DNA of 64,000 bases from Gentiana macrophylla (lineage: Eukaryota > Streptophyta > Magnoliopsida > Gentianales > Gentianaceae), in assembly GCA_026214975.1 (NCBI GenBank), contig JAOBSW010000518.1, forward strand, positions 40,719 through 104,718. The letters are read 5' to 3'. Positions within the stretch are counted from its first letter, which is position 1; the number at the start of each line of letters is the position of its first letter. Positions 48,747 through 60,299 of this stretch are shown here, in pieces. The notes below the pieces were generated by a model. That model saw only the letters and a program-made list of their open reading frames with translations, was not told the origin of the DNA and made no database searches. A program made the translations under genes and the position numbers.

Positions 48747-50137
48747 CATGGTTCAAAGTCGCGGTCTCGGTCACCGACTCGATGACCATCGAGTCACATG
48801 ACTCGTCGCGTATCGGTATCGTTTCGGGCGAGACGAGTTTTCTCCTATATAAAATGCTTTAAAAAATTCAAAAAAAATCTAAAAAATTCAAAAAAAATAT
48901 GAATAAGTAAACACAACATCAAAATGTCCCAAAACAATCATCAAGATCAATTTTTTTATTATTAAATACAACATAATATGCGCTGTTGCGTTACGTTATC
49001 CAAATCGGACATGATACTCTTTGTTTTTACATCAAATCATCAAATACATTTTAAATCTAGAATAAATAGTTAAATGCATCATCATCATATAACATCTTCA
49101 AGGAATTCCCTATGTGAACATGTTTACCATCTTGAAATTCCTGAGAATAGCTTTCAAAAAATTGTTATTTATAAATGTAGTCATTAAAATTAAAGTTAAA
49201 GTTAAAGCGCTAAAAAAATTGTTTGCTTGATAAACTAAAATATAATATAATATGGGTCTCAAAGGTAATATTTCAGTTTAATAAAATATTATTATATTAT
49301 ATTTATTATAGATTTTGTCCAGAAAGACAAAATTATCAAAAATCGAGGATAGAAAGAAGCGTAATTTAATAAGGATAAAAGAATAATTATGAAGTAACAA
49401 ATATGAAGTAACAAATGTGAAATAAAGTAAATATTAAGTAACAATTGTGAAACACAAAGTAACATTAACACGTGAAGTAACAATTGTGATTTTTGTCCTT
49501 TATAATCATGAAAATGTTACTTTTGTCTTTCCAGACTCATTTATTAATTTTTTTATCCTTGTGGGCTATGGCCCCTTCCCCTATATTTATTATTCTTGCA
49601 AATTAGCCGCTCAAAAAATGGGTATTTGGTTTTGGTTTTGTTTCTTGGTCAGAACAGAACTCAGAAATTGAGGAAATTGAATCAGAAATTAAGGAAATTT
49701 AACTAAAAAATGGAGTTGTGGTGAATCAAAGATGTGTTGTGGCTTGTGTTGGTGCTTTTGCTCTGTAAATTTTTTTTTATAAAGAGGGCAAGACTCAATC
49801 ACTCAAGAGGCTCACGGGTGTACTATTATTTCTTATGAAAAGAGGTAAGATTCTCTGCTGCTGGTGTTTTTTTTTTTTTTTTGAAAAGATGCTGCTGGTG
49901 TAGATTGCTAGACTGGCTGAAAAGGGTGTAGATTGCTTTTGATCGGCTGAAAAGGGTGTTCTAGTCGAAATCAATGTAGTATCGGATTGACTCGGCCGAG
50001 TCAGACCGATTTTTCCCGAGTCAGACCGAGTTCTTTTCGAGTCAGGCCGATACGTACCCGATCATATCTAAATCGAGATGAATCCGTAACTTTGTACCGG
50101 TAAGCTTCGAGTCGGAGTCGACTCGGTTTGGACCATG
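48747..50137. mobile_element. Nested 1.4-kb DNA element with 8-9 bp duplication
   Basis: ATAATACT flanks it at 48739-48746 and 50138-50145; one more C can be counted, giving 9 bp, as in Mutator-like elements. The ends CATGGTTCAAAGTCG and, inverted, CATGGTCCAAACCGAG are imperfect inverted repeats, followed at both ends by GACTCG/CGAGTC-rich bases (48765-48835; 49985-50125). It has no coding sequence. The middle has GAAGTAACAA-type repeats and A-rich runs. Confidence 0.8.
49391..49490 (+). repeat. Short GAAGTAACAAATGTGA-type repeats
   Basis: GAAGTAACAA or close variants recur at 49391, 49405, 49434, 49455 and 49473, often followed by a TGTGA. No coding role is seen. Confidence 0.5.
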
Positions 50138-50157
50138 ATAATACTCCAGGTCACCCA

Positions 50158-50186
50158 TCACCACCACCACCACCATCACCACCACC
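50158..50186. repeat. CAC trinucleotide microsatellite
   Basis: A run of ten CAY/CAC-type triplets lies in the outer hAT-like element, just right of the nested element. Confidence 0.8.
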
Positions 50187-51077
50187 GGAAGCAGAGACCA
50201 AAAACCAAAAGGGTTCAAATCAGAGGGTTGAGAAAGGAGGGTGAACTCAAACAAACTGCATAAACTCTCTGAAATTGTCTAAGACAGTAGATCATTCATC
50301 TATAACAGGCAAAAAATCTCACTGTAAGAAAAGAATCTTTCTAATTTAAGAGCATAGTTCAAGAATACTTCTTTAGTAAATCAACACAGAGAAGACGGAT
50401 CTATGCTTGGAGAAATCGACTCCTCCGAGCTATTACCGGATTAGATACTCCTTTGAGCTCTAACGTATAAATTATAAAAAAAGGACGATGAAACAATACA
50501 AAAAGAAGGCGGAAAATGCAGTCTTTTGACACTTACCAACACTATTTCTTTGGAGAAGAAGCTCATTGCGAGTCATTCGCGGATAAATTGAGCTGGAAGT
50601 GAATCGGCGCCGCTTCAGATCTAGGGTTATGAGAGTGACTATGAGAGTGACTGAGAGTGTTCTAAAGAGCGGCAGAAGTTATCCCGATACTCAAAGTGAC
50701 TGTGAGCTAGGGTTAGTCAACTTAGTCTTTTCCATTTTCTAATTTAATGTAATTAGGTGAGGAATAATTATTATTTTTTCCAAATAAGTTGAGGAATAAT
50801 TATTAAAATTAAAATATTTATAATTTTCGGTTCGGGTAATGGTATCACGGTTCGGTTAAATTTATTCGGTTAACGGTTCGGTATACGGTTCGGTTTTCGG
50901 TTCGGATACGGTTAATTTTCAGCATTAACCGTAACCGAACCGAAATTTACGGTTTCTCTATTACATGAACCGAAACCGAACCGGAATTATTCAATAACCG
51001 AACCGAACCGAACCGAATATATACAATTCGATTTGGTTTTCGGATAATCCATATCCGTGAACACCCCTAGGCACCAG

Positions 51078-52135
51078 GTTGGAGAATGAGGCCCGCGGCC
51101 ATAGCGTCCGCGATGACATTCAAGTTGGGGTCGCCAAACCCAGATCCCTGCTAAGAGCACCACTGCGATGGCAGGTAGCAAAAATTCATAGTTGGCCCCA
51201 CACACCCCAGTAAAGGGGACTACACAGAATCAGCCTCGCGCTGAGGGTAGGGGAGAAACACTAGATAACCCCACCGTAAATTGGGACCGATCCCATCTAG
51301 AGGCTTTAGACACCGACAACGCCAGAAATGTCCTGAACCAGATGACCAAATCCAAAGAGGCCGCCGCGGCCCTAGAAACAACTCGCAAAGAAAAAACGGC
51401 AGTCGGGGAAAAAAGACCACCGCGTAGTCATGAGATGATACCAGAAAGGGTACCCGGATTCCAAAAGGATCCCGAGGTCGCAGAAATGAGGAAATAAGCC
51501 AAGTATGCGGAGTAAATGTATCTGACCAACTCTCGACTGGTAGCACTGGGACGGGAACCCTTACCGGTCCAGAAGCGATCCCATCAAGAAGTGAGATCAA
51601 CCCAAGGGCGCTAGACAAGAGTCAGTAGTGTAAGCCTAAAAAAATCAAAATCAAGGAGAGAGTTCATTCGTCAAGCCGACAGGGCCGCCGAAAGGAGCAT
51701 GAGGTCATTCAGACTTCAGTCCGATACGACCGTGAAAAAGAACTAGAAACAAGCGAAGTAAAAAGGTCGGGTTTTAAAAGGCTGGGCGAAAGATAGGTTC
51801 GGTCCGAAGCCGTTTTGGGCCCCTCCAGAAAGAGATGTATGGCCCAGACATGAGGGAAGGAACGGAAAAGATGCTCGTTTGATCATAAGAGAAAAGTGAG
51901 CCCAATAGGACGAATCGCAAAACCATGCAGACTCGGGAAGCAGGTCGGAGCGAGCAGTTGAACCATCTCCGCCCAGGCGAGGAGTTGATCTCGTCATGGC
52001 CGAACAAATGGAGATAATGAAAAAGGAAATTGCAGAGTTGAAAAAGTCGAGGCCCGCTGAAAAAGCCGCCCCGATCTCTGGAATCGACGTACTCACCAAG
52101 AGAATTACCGAAACCTTGCCAACAGAGAAGGAAAA
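51078..52135 (+). pseudogene. Probable gag leader of a Ty3/gypsy element
   Basis: This GC-richer segment reads as a charged, Arg/Glu-rich protein with several stops: APHTPVKGTTQNQPRAEG from 51192 (TTG where ATG is expected), KEAAAALETTRKEK, then stops near 51495-51620, and MAEQMEIMKKEIAELKKS from 51996, ending PISGIDVLTKRITETLP. The order of a disordered charged leader followed by a coiled coil recalls the gag start of Tat/Retand-like gypsy elements, but the conserved capsid part is missing. It is cut at about 52135 where Helitron sequence begins on the other strand. Confidence 0.45.
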
Positions 52136-52139
52136 GGTA

Positions 52140-53581
52140 GTTAGGTTTTTACACGTGATAGGGCCACATAAAGCTATCCGTGCGAGAATACGGGTTCTTT
52201 CAGATACACACCCACATAATCCAAAGTTTGACACTGTGATTTATTTATTTTCATTGCAAAACATAGCCTAATTGGAAACTGTACTCTTTTGTAAGGTATT
52301 GGTGTAAATTATCAATTAGTAGGGCTCAATGGGATTCTATGTATAAAAACATGTTTGCCAGCATGGTCCCCTATTGCTATTTCCGTATGTATTACATTTT
52401 TATCGAGTTGTTTGAAAATTAGGCGTGTACCGTTACATAATCCTTCAGATGGGTCTAAATTTCTCTGCAAAATTATTGGTGCATTAGGCTTCACAATTAA
52501 TTTGTGGGGTGGTAACTCATTAGGAGTCAAACTATTTAGCATAACCTCATAATGGCCTGGTCATCTGGATTCAATGTTTGATCAAAGCTTATATATTCAG
52601 TTTCAACCCCAGGAATTCTTTGAAACATCTCGCTCATTAATCTCATCTACGAATACATTTTTGTTGTAAGAATGGCCTTGTTAATATAACAATTTTCATG
52701 ATCATTAGATGCTTCAAACTTTGGGAACACTTTATTAATCAGTAGGTCTAAACCATTGTCAATTTTTTGGTTTTCTATAACAATATCAGCAGGTAATTCT
52801 ACAGTCTGACTGTCATGGTCTTGATGTTGTCCTTCACCGATTCGCAATAAAAATGCAGTGAAAGCTGGATCAAGACACGCACGCATGTTGTGAATAAGTT
52901 TAAGCTTGGTTAACCTAGGCCATAAATATGATTGTATTAAGCATGCATCAATTGTTTAGGACTTAGTGCCTTGTTGGACAAGCTGGTAGAATTTGTCTAA
53001 AATCACCACCCAACACAACAACTTTACCCCAAATACTTTCGAACTATTCATAAGGTCTTTTAGCAAGTCATCAAGAGCTTCTATTGCATTTCTCTTAGAC
53101 ATTGGAGCCTCGTCCCGTATAATTAATTTAGCTTGTCGAATCATCTTTTCCAAGGAAGTTTGTTTACTTATTCTACATGTAGATCCTAGTTCAAGGTCTA
53201 TGGGTATCTTAAATCTAGAATGAGCAGTTCTGCCTCCCGGTAATAGTGAGGCCACTATACCGGATGTAGCAGTTGCTAAGGCAATATGTCCTTCGACACG
53301 GACATCAGAGCAAGCAACGCCTTGTACAAGAAGGTTTTTCCTCTACCACCTGGACCATCAATAAAGAAACATTATGATCTATTTTTGTATATGGATGCAG
53401 TATTTTTTTCAAAGGCCAGCTCATGCTCTAAATTAAACAACTTTTTGGAATTGATATCAGCTTCATAAACAATGATATTTTGCTCACACCTAAGTTCTTT
53501 TGTTGAATCCTCAAATTTATTTCTATTCATACCAGCTGGTATTAGGTTAAATGAGCCTATGTCTTTACCTATTGATTGCAA
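52140..53581 (-). pseudogene. Helitron PIF1-like helicase part
   Basis: The helicase would unwind DNA during transposition. The Walker A motif reads GPGGRGKT near 53360-53337 (family: GPGGTGKT). Walker B is LIIRDEAPM near 53140-53090. A frame change divides the DKFYQLV/Q region (52985). The C-terminal part (LTPNELPPHKLIVKPNAPII, LDPSEGLCNGTRLIF) is at 52542-52312, and after a TAA and a shift the last motifs [18 protein letters not shown] and LYVALSRV are at 52280-52147. The Gln of the GQ-type motif is Cys in NKSQCQ. The end is truncated. Confidence 0.85.
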
Positions 53582-53638
53582 GAAAGTATTAATTTGTTGT
53601 AATACAATTTGTTTAATTTTGTCTTTAGATAAATGTGG

Positions 53639-56524
53639 CTATTTTGCTATGTCTTCTGACATAGGAACCTCAAATTGTTCCCAAAGCTTTAAAGGGTCTT
53701 TTAAGGAACAATAAACTAACAGTGTGGCAAATAAACATCGAAGTTCATAGGGCATATGATACATAGTTGCCTCATGCAGGCAATTTTCTTGGCTACTATC
53801 TTCTTCTAAAAACCCGCGAGCCAAAGCTGAATCATGATATGACTCAAAAACCTGACTCCGGAAATGTTTTAAGTCGTCAAAAGACCTAGGACCTCTTACC
53901 TTGGACAAGAGCAACTTTAAGTAGTAATGTTCACCCTCAATTGGATTTACAGTTACAATACGTCCTACTGGATTGCCTATACTCCGTACCTTCAACATTT
54001 TTTTATCCGTTTCCTAAACAAAAGAATCTGGGAATTCCCCATAAGTGTGTTTCTTTTGTTTAGCATGTGGATCTATTCTGTTCATAAGGAAGAATTCTGT
54101 AAGCATAGTTTTTTTATTCAATGGATTATTTATTACATTATCTAGTTTGTGCTTGTGATTAAAATTTATAGGCTGGTAGTTTTCCAAGTGAACTTGCAGC
54201 TGAATAACAGCTGGTTTTATATCACCCAAAGAGAACCTGAAGATCTGTCATGAAGCCTCTGGTGGAGATATCTATCTACCGGATTGGTATTGTTCGATTT
54301 CATTTATTTTTGAATTAGAGGACTGGTCTGATATGTTAAACATTATTCTATCACTTCCCTTACATATGTATTTATATATGTATTTAACTGCTTTTACAGT
54401 AGAACAAATCTCAACATTAATATGGCAGTCATATTTTGCAAGCTTATCAAATTCTTCAGGTCGATATATTTTATAATGTGGCTTTAAAATGAGTAGAAAT
54501 TGAGCATGTGGTAAACCCCTCTTTTGAAATTCGATAACATATGTGTAGGCAGCAACTTTACCAAAGACATTTTTTTTTTGAAAAGATCTATTTTGAGTTC
54601 TTCAAGTTTTGTTCTAAATATTCTAGCTACTAAACCAGGACGATTTGAGCTTCTTCACCTTTATTTAAAAGTTCTTTAATTTCTGGCCACTTAGAATTAC
54701 ATTTCATGGTTAAAAATATATCTGGCTTGCCAAACTTACGCACTAACGACATTGCATCTAAGTATTTTTTTTGCATGTGCCTAGGGCCACCGGTAAACGA
54801 TGCAGGCAAAACAGTCCTTTGGCCAATTTTGGCAGCATCGGTTTCTCCAACATACACAGCATCAACTACTCCATGCAAGAATTCCTGCTTTATGTTCTTT
54901 TGTTGCACTCTAAAATAGTCTAACCTTTGTGTTTCAAGTTTTACAAACATGTCTACAACGTACTGCTGGAAAAGCCTACCAAAGTGTAGGAGGTATGATT
55001 CATCATTCTGTCTAATCTGGAACTTATAACAGTAGTACTCTCTTATTGAAACATAGTTAGGATCATTAACAACAATAGAATTCAAGGCTTCATTTTCTTG
55101 GTCTAGTAATTCTTGTGCACTATCAACATTACATGGGTCAAGCAATTTAGTATTTTTGTCATCCGTTTTTCGTTTACGTGAGTTATTTCTCAACCCTGTC
55201 CTACTTATTCCTTGATGCCATCATAGTTGACCATATGGAAGGATACTGAAGAGGATCATAGCAACCGAAGTAATATTGTATTGGATGTGAATGGCCACTA
55301 TGAGTGTAGACTTTAATGCTTCGTTGTTGATTATCTGTTCAATCAACTAATATCCCAGCAACTTGCGCGACAGTTGGCTTATTATAGATTCTTTGATCAA
55401 TTTTAGGGTTGCAAAATAGCACAACATCTAACTCATCAAGGTTAGGTGTCTTGCGTAAATCTCTAAAGAATCTCGCGTAAGAATTTTCAACAAGCACTGT
55501 TAAGATTTGTTCAAGGGTCATTTCATAAAGCCGGGGCATTTAGATAATCTATTTGACAACTCATATTCAGTGTCATGGAAGTAGAACTGCAGGTTGTTGC
55601 ATTTATCACCTGTACTTATAAGATCATCCATGAAATGGTAAACCTGACCTTGAACACGAAAAGTATAGATTCCATTATTACGACATGCTAACTGCTTATC
55701 ATATTTCACGCCGAATGATGTAAAGGCCAGATGATTATTGTATGTTCTGATTGATGCTCTAAAATTAATGGATGCTTTTGTTTTTTCAGTGAGCAGACCT
55801 ACAAGAGGTGAGGGCAATTTGGTTGCAGACAAAGCAACATCACCGGATGAGCAATGAGAATTTTACATCTTATGCACTATTTTCTTAGCTAAGCAAAGAT
55901 ATCTATAGATAGGCATTGCTTGAAGCTTATCTAACGCCTCAACAACAATGTCAAGCAGCTCTCTACCTACCTTAGCTGCTGAAGGTTTTTTCTTTTTACG
56001 AGTATGGGTGGCTTGCAATTTTTCTACAGGCCCTAAGGTGGAACTAACATTGGATTTGAAGCAGTTAAAAGCGGGCATATCAGCTAATTGAGTTGCAGGT
56101 CTAATGCTTTGTCCCAAACCATGGGTGAAAAGAGCAGAAAGCGGCTGAAACAAACATGTCCCTGGTAAAGCATGTTTAGGGTTTTGGACGTGGAAGAACC
56201 TAAGAGTTGGTGAGATGGTGTTTTATTCACTGCACATGACATAAATATTGGTTGGTCAGGACAACCAGTTAGAAGTTGTTTTTTTTCCATGGCTCTTTTC
56301 ATTTTCTTTTCATTCCATCTAATAATCGCTAAGCGCCTGTACTCTTTTTTATCATGTTCAAAGTTGTGAGTTGTTTGGGTGGAAATTTTAGTTGGTTTCT
56401 TCTTTGCTTTCCGGTAGCGAAATAGCCGACTTTCTATATTTTTTTGGCTTCTATACTTGTAGAAACAAGAGCACACTGGTACTAACCGGACCACAAGTTT
56501 ACACTTGACTTTTTTCCTAGGCAC
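53639..56524 (-). pseudogene. Helitron Rep part (Helitron_like_N and HUH nuclease)
   Basis: The Rep part would nick and rejoin single strands during rolling-circle transposition. From 56524 a basic N-terminal part runs to about 55863. The Helitron_like_N domain follows (SFGVKYDKQLACRNNGIYTF, 55700; SNRL), then FRDLRKTPNLDELDVVL (55480) and YYCYKFQIR to SLVRKFGKPDIFLTMKCN (55193-54630). The nuclease site reads GLPHAQFLLIL near 54510: family members have H-x-H, here the second His is Gln. The tyrosine region KYIYKYICKGSD (54400-54365) keeps its Tyr residues. After more breaks, KTMLTEFFLMNRID (54110) and the segment 53998-53639 lead to the helicase. Confidence 0.85.
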
Positions 56525-58429
56525 TTTTTTTTATGATTTATTATACACAATAACTAAGAACAATATAGAACCTAAAAGGTTATATTACCCTATAAGATAA
56601 GAACAATATTCAAAGCAGTCAACTATTTCAACAAACAACCTAACTTAATATGCTTATTGCCTAATATATAATCCAAGCAAAAGTATACAAGCTGGGCCAG
56701 AAACCATACAATAGTACTACAATCAAAGGCGAAAAATATACATAAATGAGAAATGTTTGAATGAGAATACTCGAACAGAGCAAATGACCATTAGGAGAAC
56801 AAGGTAACAGATCAATATCTTTTTCTATGCTTCTTTGACCTCCAATCTTATCTGACCATGCAATGGACAACATAACAAAAAGTCGAGAAAGCACAATGGA
56901 CAAGAAGGAATAAAGCTATACCACCAAAGAGACATAAATTGTAGCAGACATGGGAAAAAAATGAGTACAAGCTGGCACACATTGTAACACACTACATCAC
57001 AGTTCAGCTGATAAAGACCATAAATCCCAGACCACACACCAAAAACTGTACACTAACAAAAGCTGGATCTGTATTGATGAATCTGGAGCAATTTTTGGGG
57101 AAAACGACATTACACCCACAAAGCACAAAGAAAAAATCTTCATTTAAGTTCCATACAATTGCTAAAGGAAGAAAACACTCTACACAATATGATATTGAAG
57201 CCTAAAAATTGCATAAATGGCACACCACATGCCAGAAAGTATACAACAAGGGAAAAATAGTCTTTTGATGATCATCCTGGAGCCTTTTTGAAGGATGAAA
57301 ATAACATTGCACCTACAAAGCATGCATAACATTCCTTCTTTTAAGATGTATGAGGGTGATCAAAACCCCAAAAATTTTTAATAAATAAAAAACATGCAAG
57401 ACACTCTTTATGATATTGTCAAGCACCCATAAGTAATCATGTAAAGAAAAACAACATATGTATATAGCTCAAAATTCCATGAATCTTAATTGTTCTTGTA
57501 AAGAAACCGAAAGTGTGCAAACCGTAAGGCAACAACATTTATCAATGCCTATAGATATATTTTGTACATGAACCAAAACAAATGCAAAAGGAAACATTTA
57601 GTATTTGTTGCAAAGCTATAAAATAAGAGAAACAATAAAGAGCTAAGGACAAAGGAACCAAGTTATCACCGACTTTAGATCATTCATAACAAGCCATACA
57701 CTAAAACATGCATTAATTGAAGAAATAAATGCGGTGAATTTCGTAGGTAAAAGAGAGGAATGAGAAGTACTTGAACTTGAAGTGAGTTTATGAGAGGCTT
57801 TGTGGGATATTTAAAGCCATTAAGAGCGGTTAAAAAGCAGTATGAAGACTATTAGACTCCTTTATTATTACACACAGGACAATAGAATGCAAATATGTAA
57901 TAATACACCGCTTCATACAGAATCGAGGTACAAATCCATGTCAACATAGACATCAAGATGTGTAATTTCTTCCAACTTTGGTACAAATCCACTTTTAAGG
58001 TGTAATTTCTTCCAACTTCGGTACAAATCCACTTTGTTTAAATGAGATCTTCCATCATTTGAAAATATTTTTGGCGGCGTCACTATCAATTTTCACCTCA
58101 AACAACATGAAACGGCTCATGCAAGACCAAACAACCCTAAATTCGACCTAATATAGCATCGAGACACTTGAGATAATGTATAAACCCTCTGCCTCTTCCC
58201 GTTTCAGCAAACAACGGTGGAATGGAACCCTCTGCCAGACGTTTTTATTATTTAGAAAATGAAAAAGAAACCAAAGAAATAAATTAATTGATTTATTTGG
58301 CGAGATAGAAACAAAATAAAATGTTGTGAGATATCAGTGTATTTTTGTTAAAAGGGACACATGGCATACTCCAACTTAAGCTAAAAGACCCACGTGTCCA
58401 AACCTCCCCATTTCCCTTTCCTTTATATT
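56525..58429. other. AT-rich stretch without a recognisable gene
   Basis: Nothing here reads as a conserved protein on either strand. It may include the Helitron's upstream region. The only structure noted is a 40-bp tandem duplication at 57961-58036. Confidence 0.6.
57961..58036 (+). repeat. 40-bp tandem duplication
   Basis: TGTAATTTCTTCCAACTT begins both copies (57961 and 58001), each ending GGTACAAATCCACTTT. One or two mismatches separate them. Confidence 0.85.
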
Positions 58430-58615
58430 TAAGTTGATACGAATCCACGAGAGAAATCGGAAAATGAGAATGAAATGGAATGGAATAAAGTAATGGGAAT
58501 GGATGGAATGGAATAAAGTAATGGGAATGAAATAAATTCATTCCATTTCTTGCGTTTGAGATGTGAAATAATGGAATAAAAGATAGGATATGGTGGAAGT
58601 GGTGGGGTGGGGTGG

Positions 58616-59200
58616 GTTGCCCTACCCCGCACCCCACGCACCCTACCTCTATACTCACCCTACCTTACTACCGCCCCACCCTACCACCCCAACCACCACC
58701 CACCTACCCTACCCTACCTTACCCACCTCACCCTACCTACTCCACCATCACCTTATCCTGCCCTTTGCATCCCAGGCAACCTTACCCCACCACCCCACTC
58801 TACTCTACCATCACTACACACATACCTTACCCTACCACACCCTACCCTACCCCCCTACTCTACCTATCCTACCCACCACCACACCTTACCTACCTTACCC
58901 ACCACCCTATCCTACCCTACCTTACCTACCAACTTACCCTATCCTACCTTACCACCTTACCCTAACCTTCCATCTTAACACCTACCTTACCTTACCTTAT
59001 CACACCCATCCTACCTTACCCACCACTACTTTACCCCACCCTACCCTACCATACCTTACCCACCACCCCCACCCCAACCCACCTTACCCACCATCTATGC
59101 TACCTACCCTTACCCCTATCCTACCTTACCCACCCTACACTACCCACCACCATACCCTACCTATCACACCCTTCCTTCCATACCCACCACCCCACTTTCC
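58616..59200. repeat. CCCTACC/CCTTACC-type array, left block
   Basis: Short units CCCTA, CCTTA and CCCAC follow one another irregularly for nearly 600 bases, C-rich on the plus strand. All three plus-strand frames are open, giving TLPYP-type repeats, which is an effect of composition and not a gene. It is not the plant telomere repeat CCCTAAA. Confidence 0.85.
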
Positions 59201-59318
59201 TCTCCCTAGCCATTTCATTTCAGGTTAAGAAGGTGTGAAAGCGTGTTTCTCTCTATAAATCTATAAGAAGGGTGTGTTCCGAGGTGTGAAGTGGGAGAGA
59301 GAGGATGTCATAATTGGG

Positions 59319-59549
59319 GTTTTGAACCCGAGTATCCAGGAAAAAATAGAATATTTGACGGAAGGATGGGGAATCCTTTTGAACAGCCCGTTCTAATAGG
59401 AAAGCCCTATATTTTAAAATTAATTCATCAAGTTGATGATAAAATCCATGGGCGCTCCAGCGGACAGTATGCACTTGTTACACTGCAACCCCTTAGAGGA
59501 AGGGCGAAGCAAGGAGGACAACGGGTAGGAGAAATGGAGGTTTGGGCTC
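59319..59549 (+). pseudogene. rpoB: Plastid rpoB fragment in nuclear DNA (NUPT)
   Basis: The frame reads [20 protein letters not shown], then [40 protein letters not shown] and [10 protein letters not shown]. This is the conserved C-terminal part of the plastid-encoded RNA polymerase beta subunit, recognised with high confidence. About 77 codons are present without a stop, though with some substitutions at conserved sites. Both sides change directly to unrelated sequence; the right side enters a CCCTAC array after GAGGTTTGGGCTC. A plastid gene piece alone among nuclear repeats indicates transfer of organelle DNA to the nucleus, probably as filler in break repair. Confidence 0.9.
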
Positions 59550-59554
59550 ACTAT

Positions 59555-59890
59555 ACCCACCACTGCCCTACCACTCTACCCTATATTACCATACCTACCC
59601 TACCTTACCCATCACCCCACCCCTTTGGACCCCTACCCATCCTTACTCTTACTCACCACCCCACCCTACCCTACCTTACTCATATCTACCCTACCCACCA
59701 CCCTACCATATACCTTACGACCACCCATCTTATCCTACCCTACCCTATTTCACCCTGTCCTACCTTACGCATCTTACCTACCTTACCCTACCACCTATCC
59801 TACCCTACCCCTACCCCCTATCCTCCCTAACTACCCTACTTTGTCACTTACCCTAACCTACTCTACCACCCACCCACTCTTACCCCATCA
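59555..59890. repeat. CCCTACC/CCTTACC-type array, right block
   Basis: It has the same composition as the left block and begins within ten bases of the rpoB fragment end. Confidence 0.85.
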
Positions 59891-60299
59891 CCCATGTGTT
59901 TTGTCGATTATCATTTTATTCCATCGCATTCCATCATTTTTGGAATGAATGAAAATGAACATTTTTCATTCCATTTAAATAAAATTTCACTCCATTCCAT
60001 TCTCTCATAATCATACACAAACATTGGAATGGAATGAAAAATCATTCCATTCCATCTTAACAAACGTACCATTAGGGTAATGACCCCCCGTCCATTTTCA
60101 GAGCGAATTTTGAGGGTTAACAGCGAAGTTTTGATAGATAACTTTTATTTTTCAATTTTAAGAATGAGCTTCTCCCCTAAAAAAAAAGAATGAGCTTTTG
60201 GCCTAAAAAAATGAGTTGTATTTTTAGCTTGTGTTTTTTTATTCAAGCATTTTAAACTTGTGTTTATGGGCCAAAAAAAACTTTCCAACAATTCCAATT

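Larger units (their letters stand above)
47762..51069. mobile_element. hAT-like non-autonomous DNA element, 3.3 kb
   Basis: The ends TAGGGGTGTTCACGG and CCGTGAACACCCCTA are perfect 15-bp terminal inverted repeats. GCCACCAG (47754-47761) and GGCACCAG (51070-51077) form an 8-bp target duplication with one mismatch, as expected for hAT. Both ends carry arrays of CGGTTCGG or CCGAACCGAA (47772-47960; 50828-51030). No transposase frame is visible. A second element (48747-50137) is inserted in it, so the original was about 1.9 kb. Confidence 0.85.
52140..56524 (-). mobile_element. Helitron coding region, decayed, 3' end lost
   Basis: Rep-type and PIF1-helicase-type domains lie in order on the minus strand, the layout of a plant Helitron protein. 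More than ten stops or frameshifts occur. The helicase is cut after LYVALSRV, next to the gag-like segment, so the Helitron 3' terminus (hairpin and CTRR end) is missing. The 5' end should lie right of 56524, but I cannot place the TC terminus. Confidence 0.85.
58440..60065. repeat. Inverted GGAATG-rich blocks flanking the CCCTAC arrays
   Basis: Bases 58460-58555 are rich in GGAATGGAATAAAG, and 59925-60058 in CATTCCATTCC. They face each other as a rough inverted repeat of over 100 bp around the arrays and the plastid fragment. GTACGTTTGTTAAGATGGAA (minus, near 60070) is a start style seen in plant MITE-like elements. Exact ends and a target duplication were not found. Confidence 0.5.

Noticed and set aside
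52170..52200. CCGT...ACGG hairpin as the Helitron 3' terminator
   Set aside because: The bases encode helicase motifs (PVFSHG, LYVALS) and no CTRR end follows, so it is coding sequence.
51996..52271. A frame continuing the gag-like protein to 52271
   Set aside because: Beyond about 52135 it is the antisense of the Helitron helicase end (LYVALSRV on the minus strand), so the continuation is accidental.
58590..59228. Three overlapping long plus-strand frames rich in Leu-Pro-Tyr-Thr
   Set aside because: They are open in all frames because of the CCCTA/CCTTA composition and have no domain.
58616..59890. Interstitial telomere repeat
   Set aside because: Units are CCCTACC/CCTTACC and irregular; the plant telomere unit CCCTAAA is not repeated.
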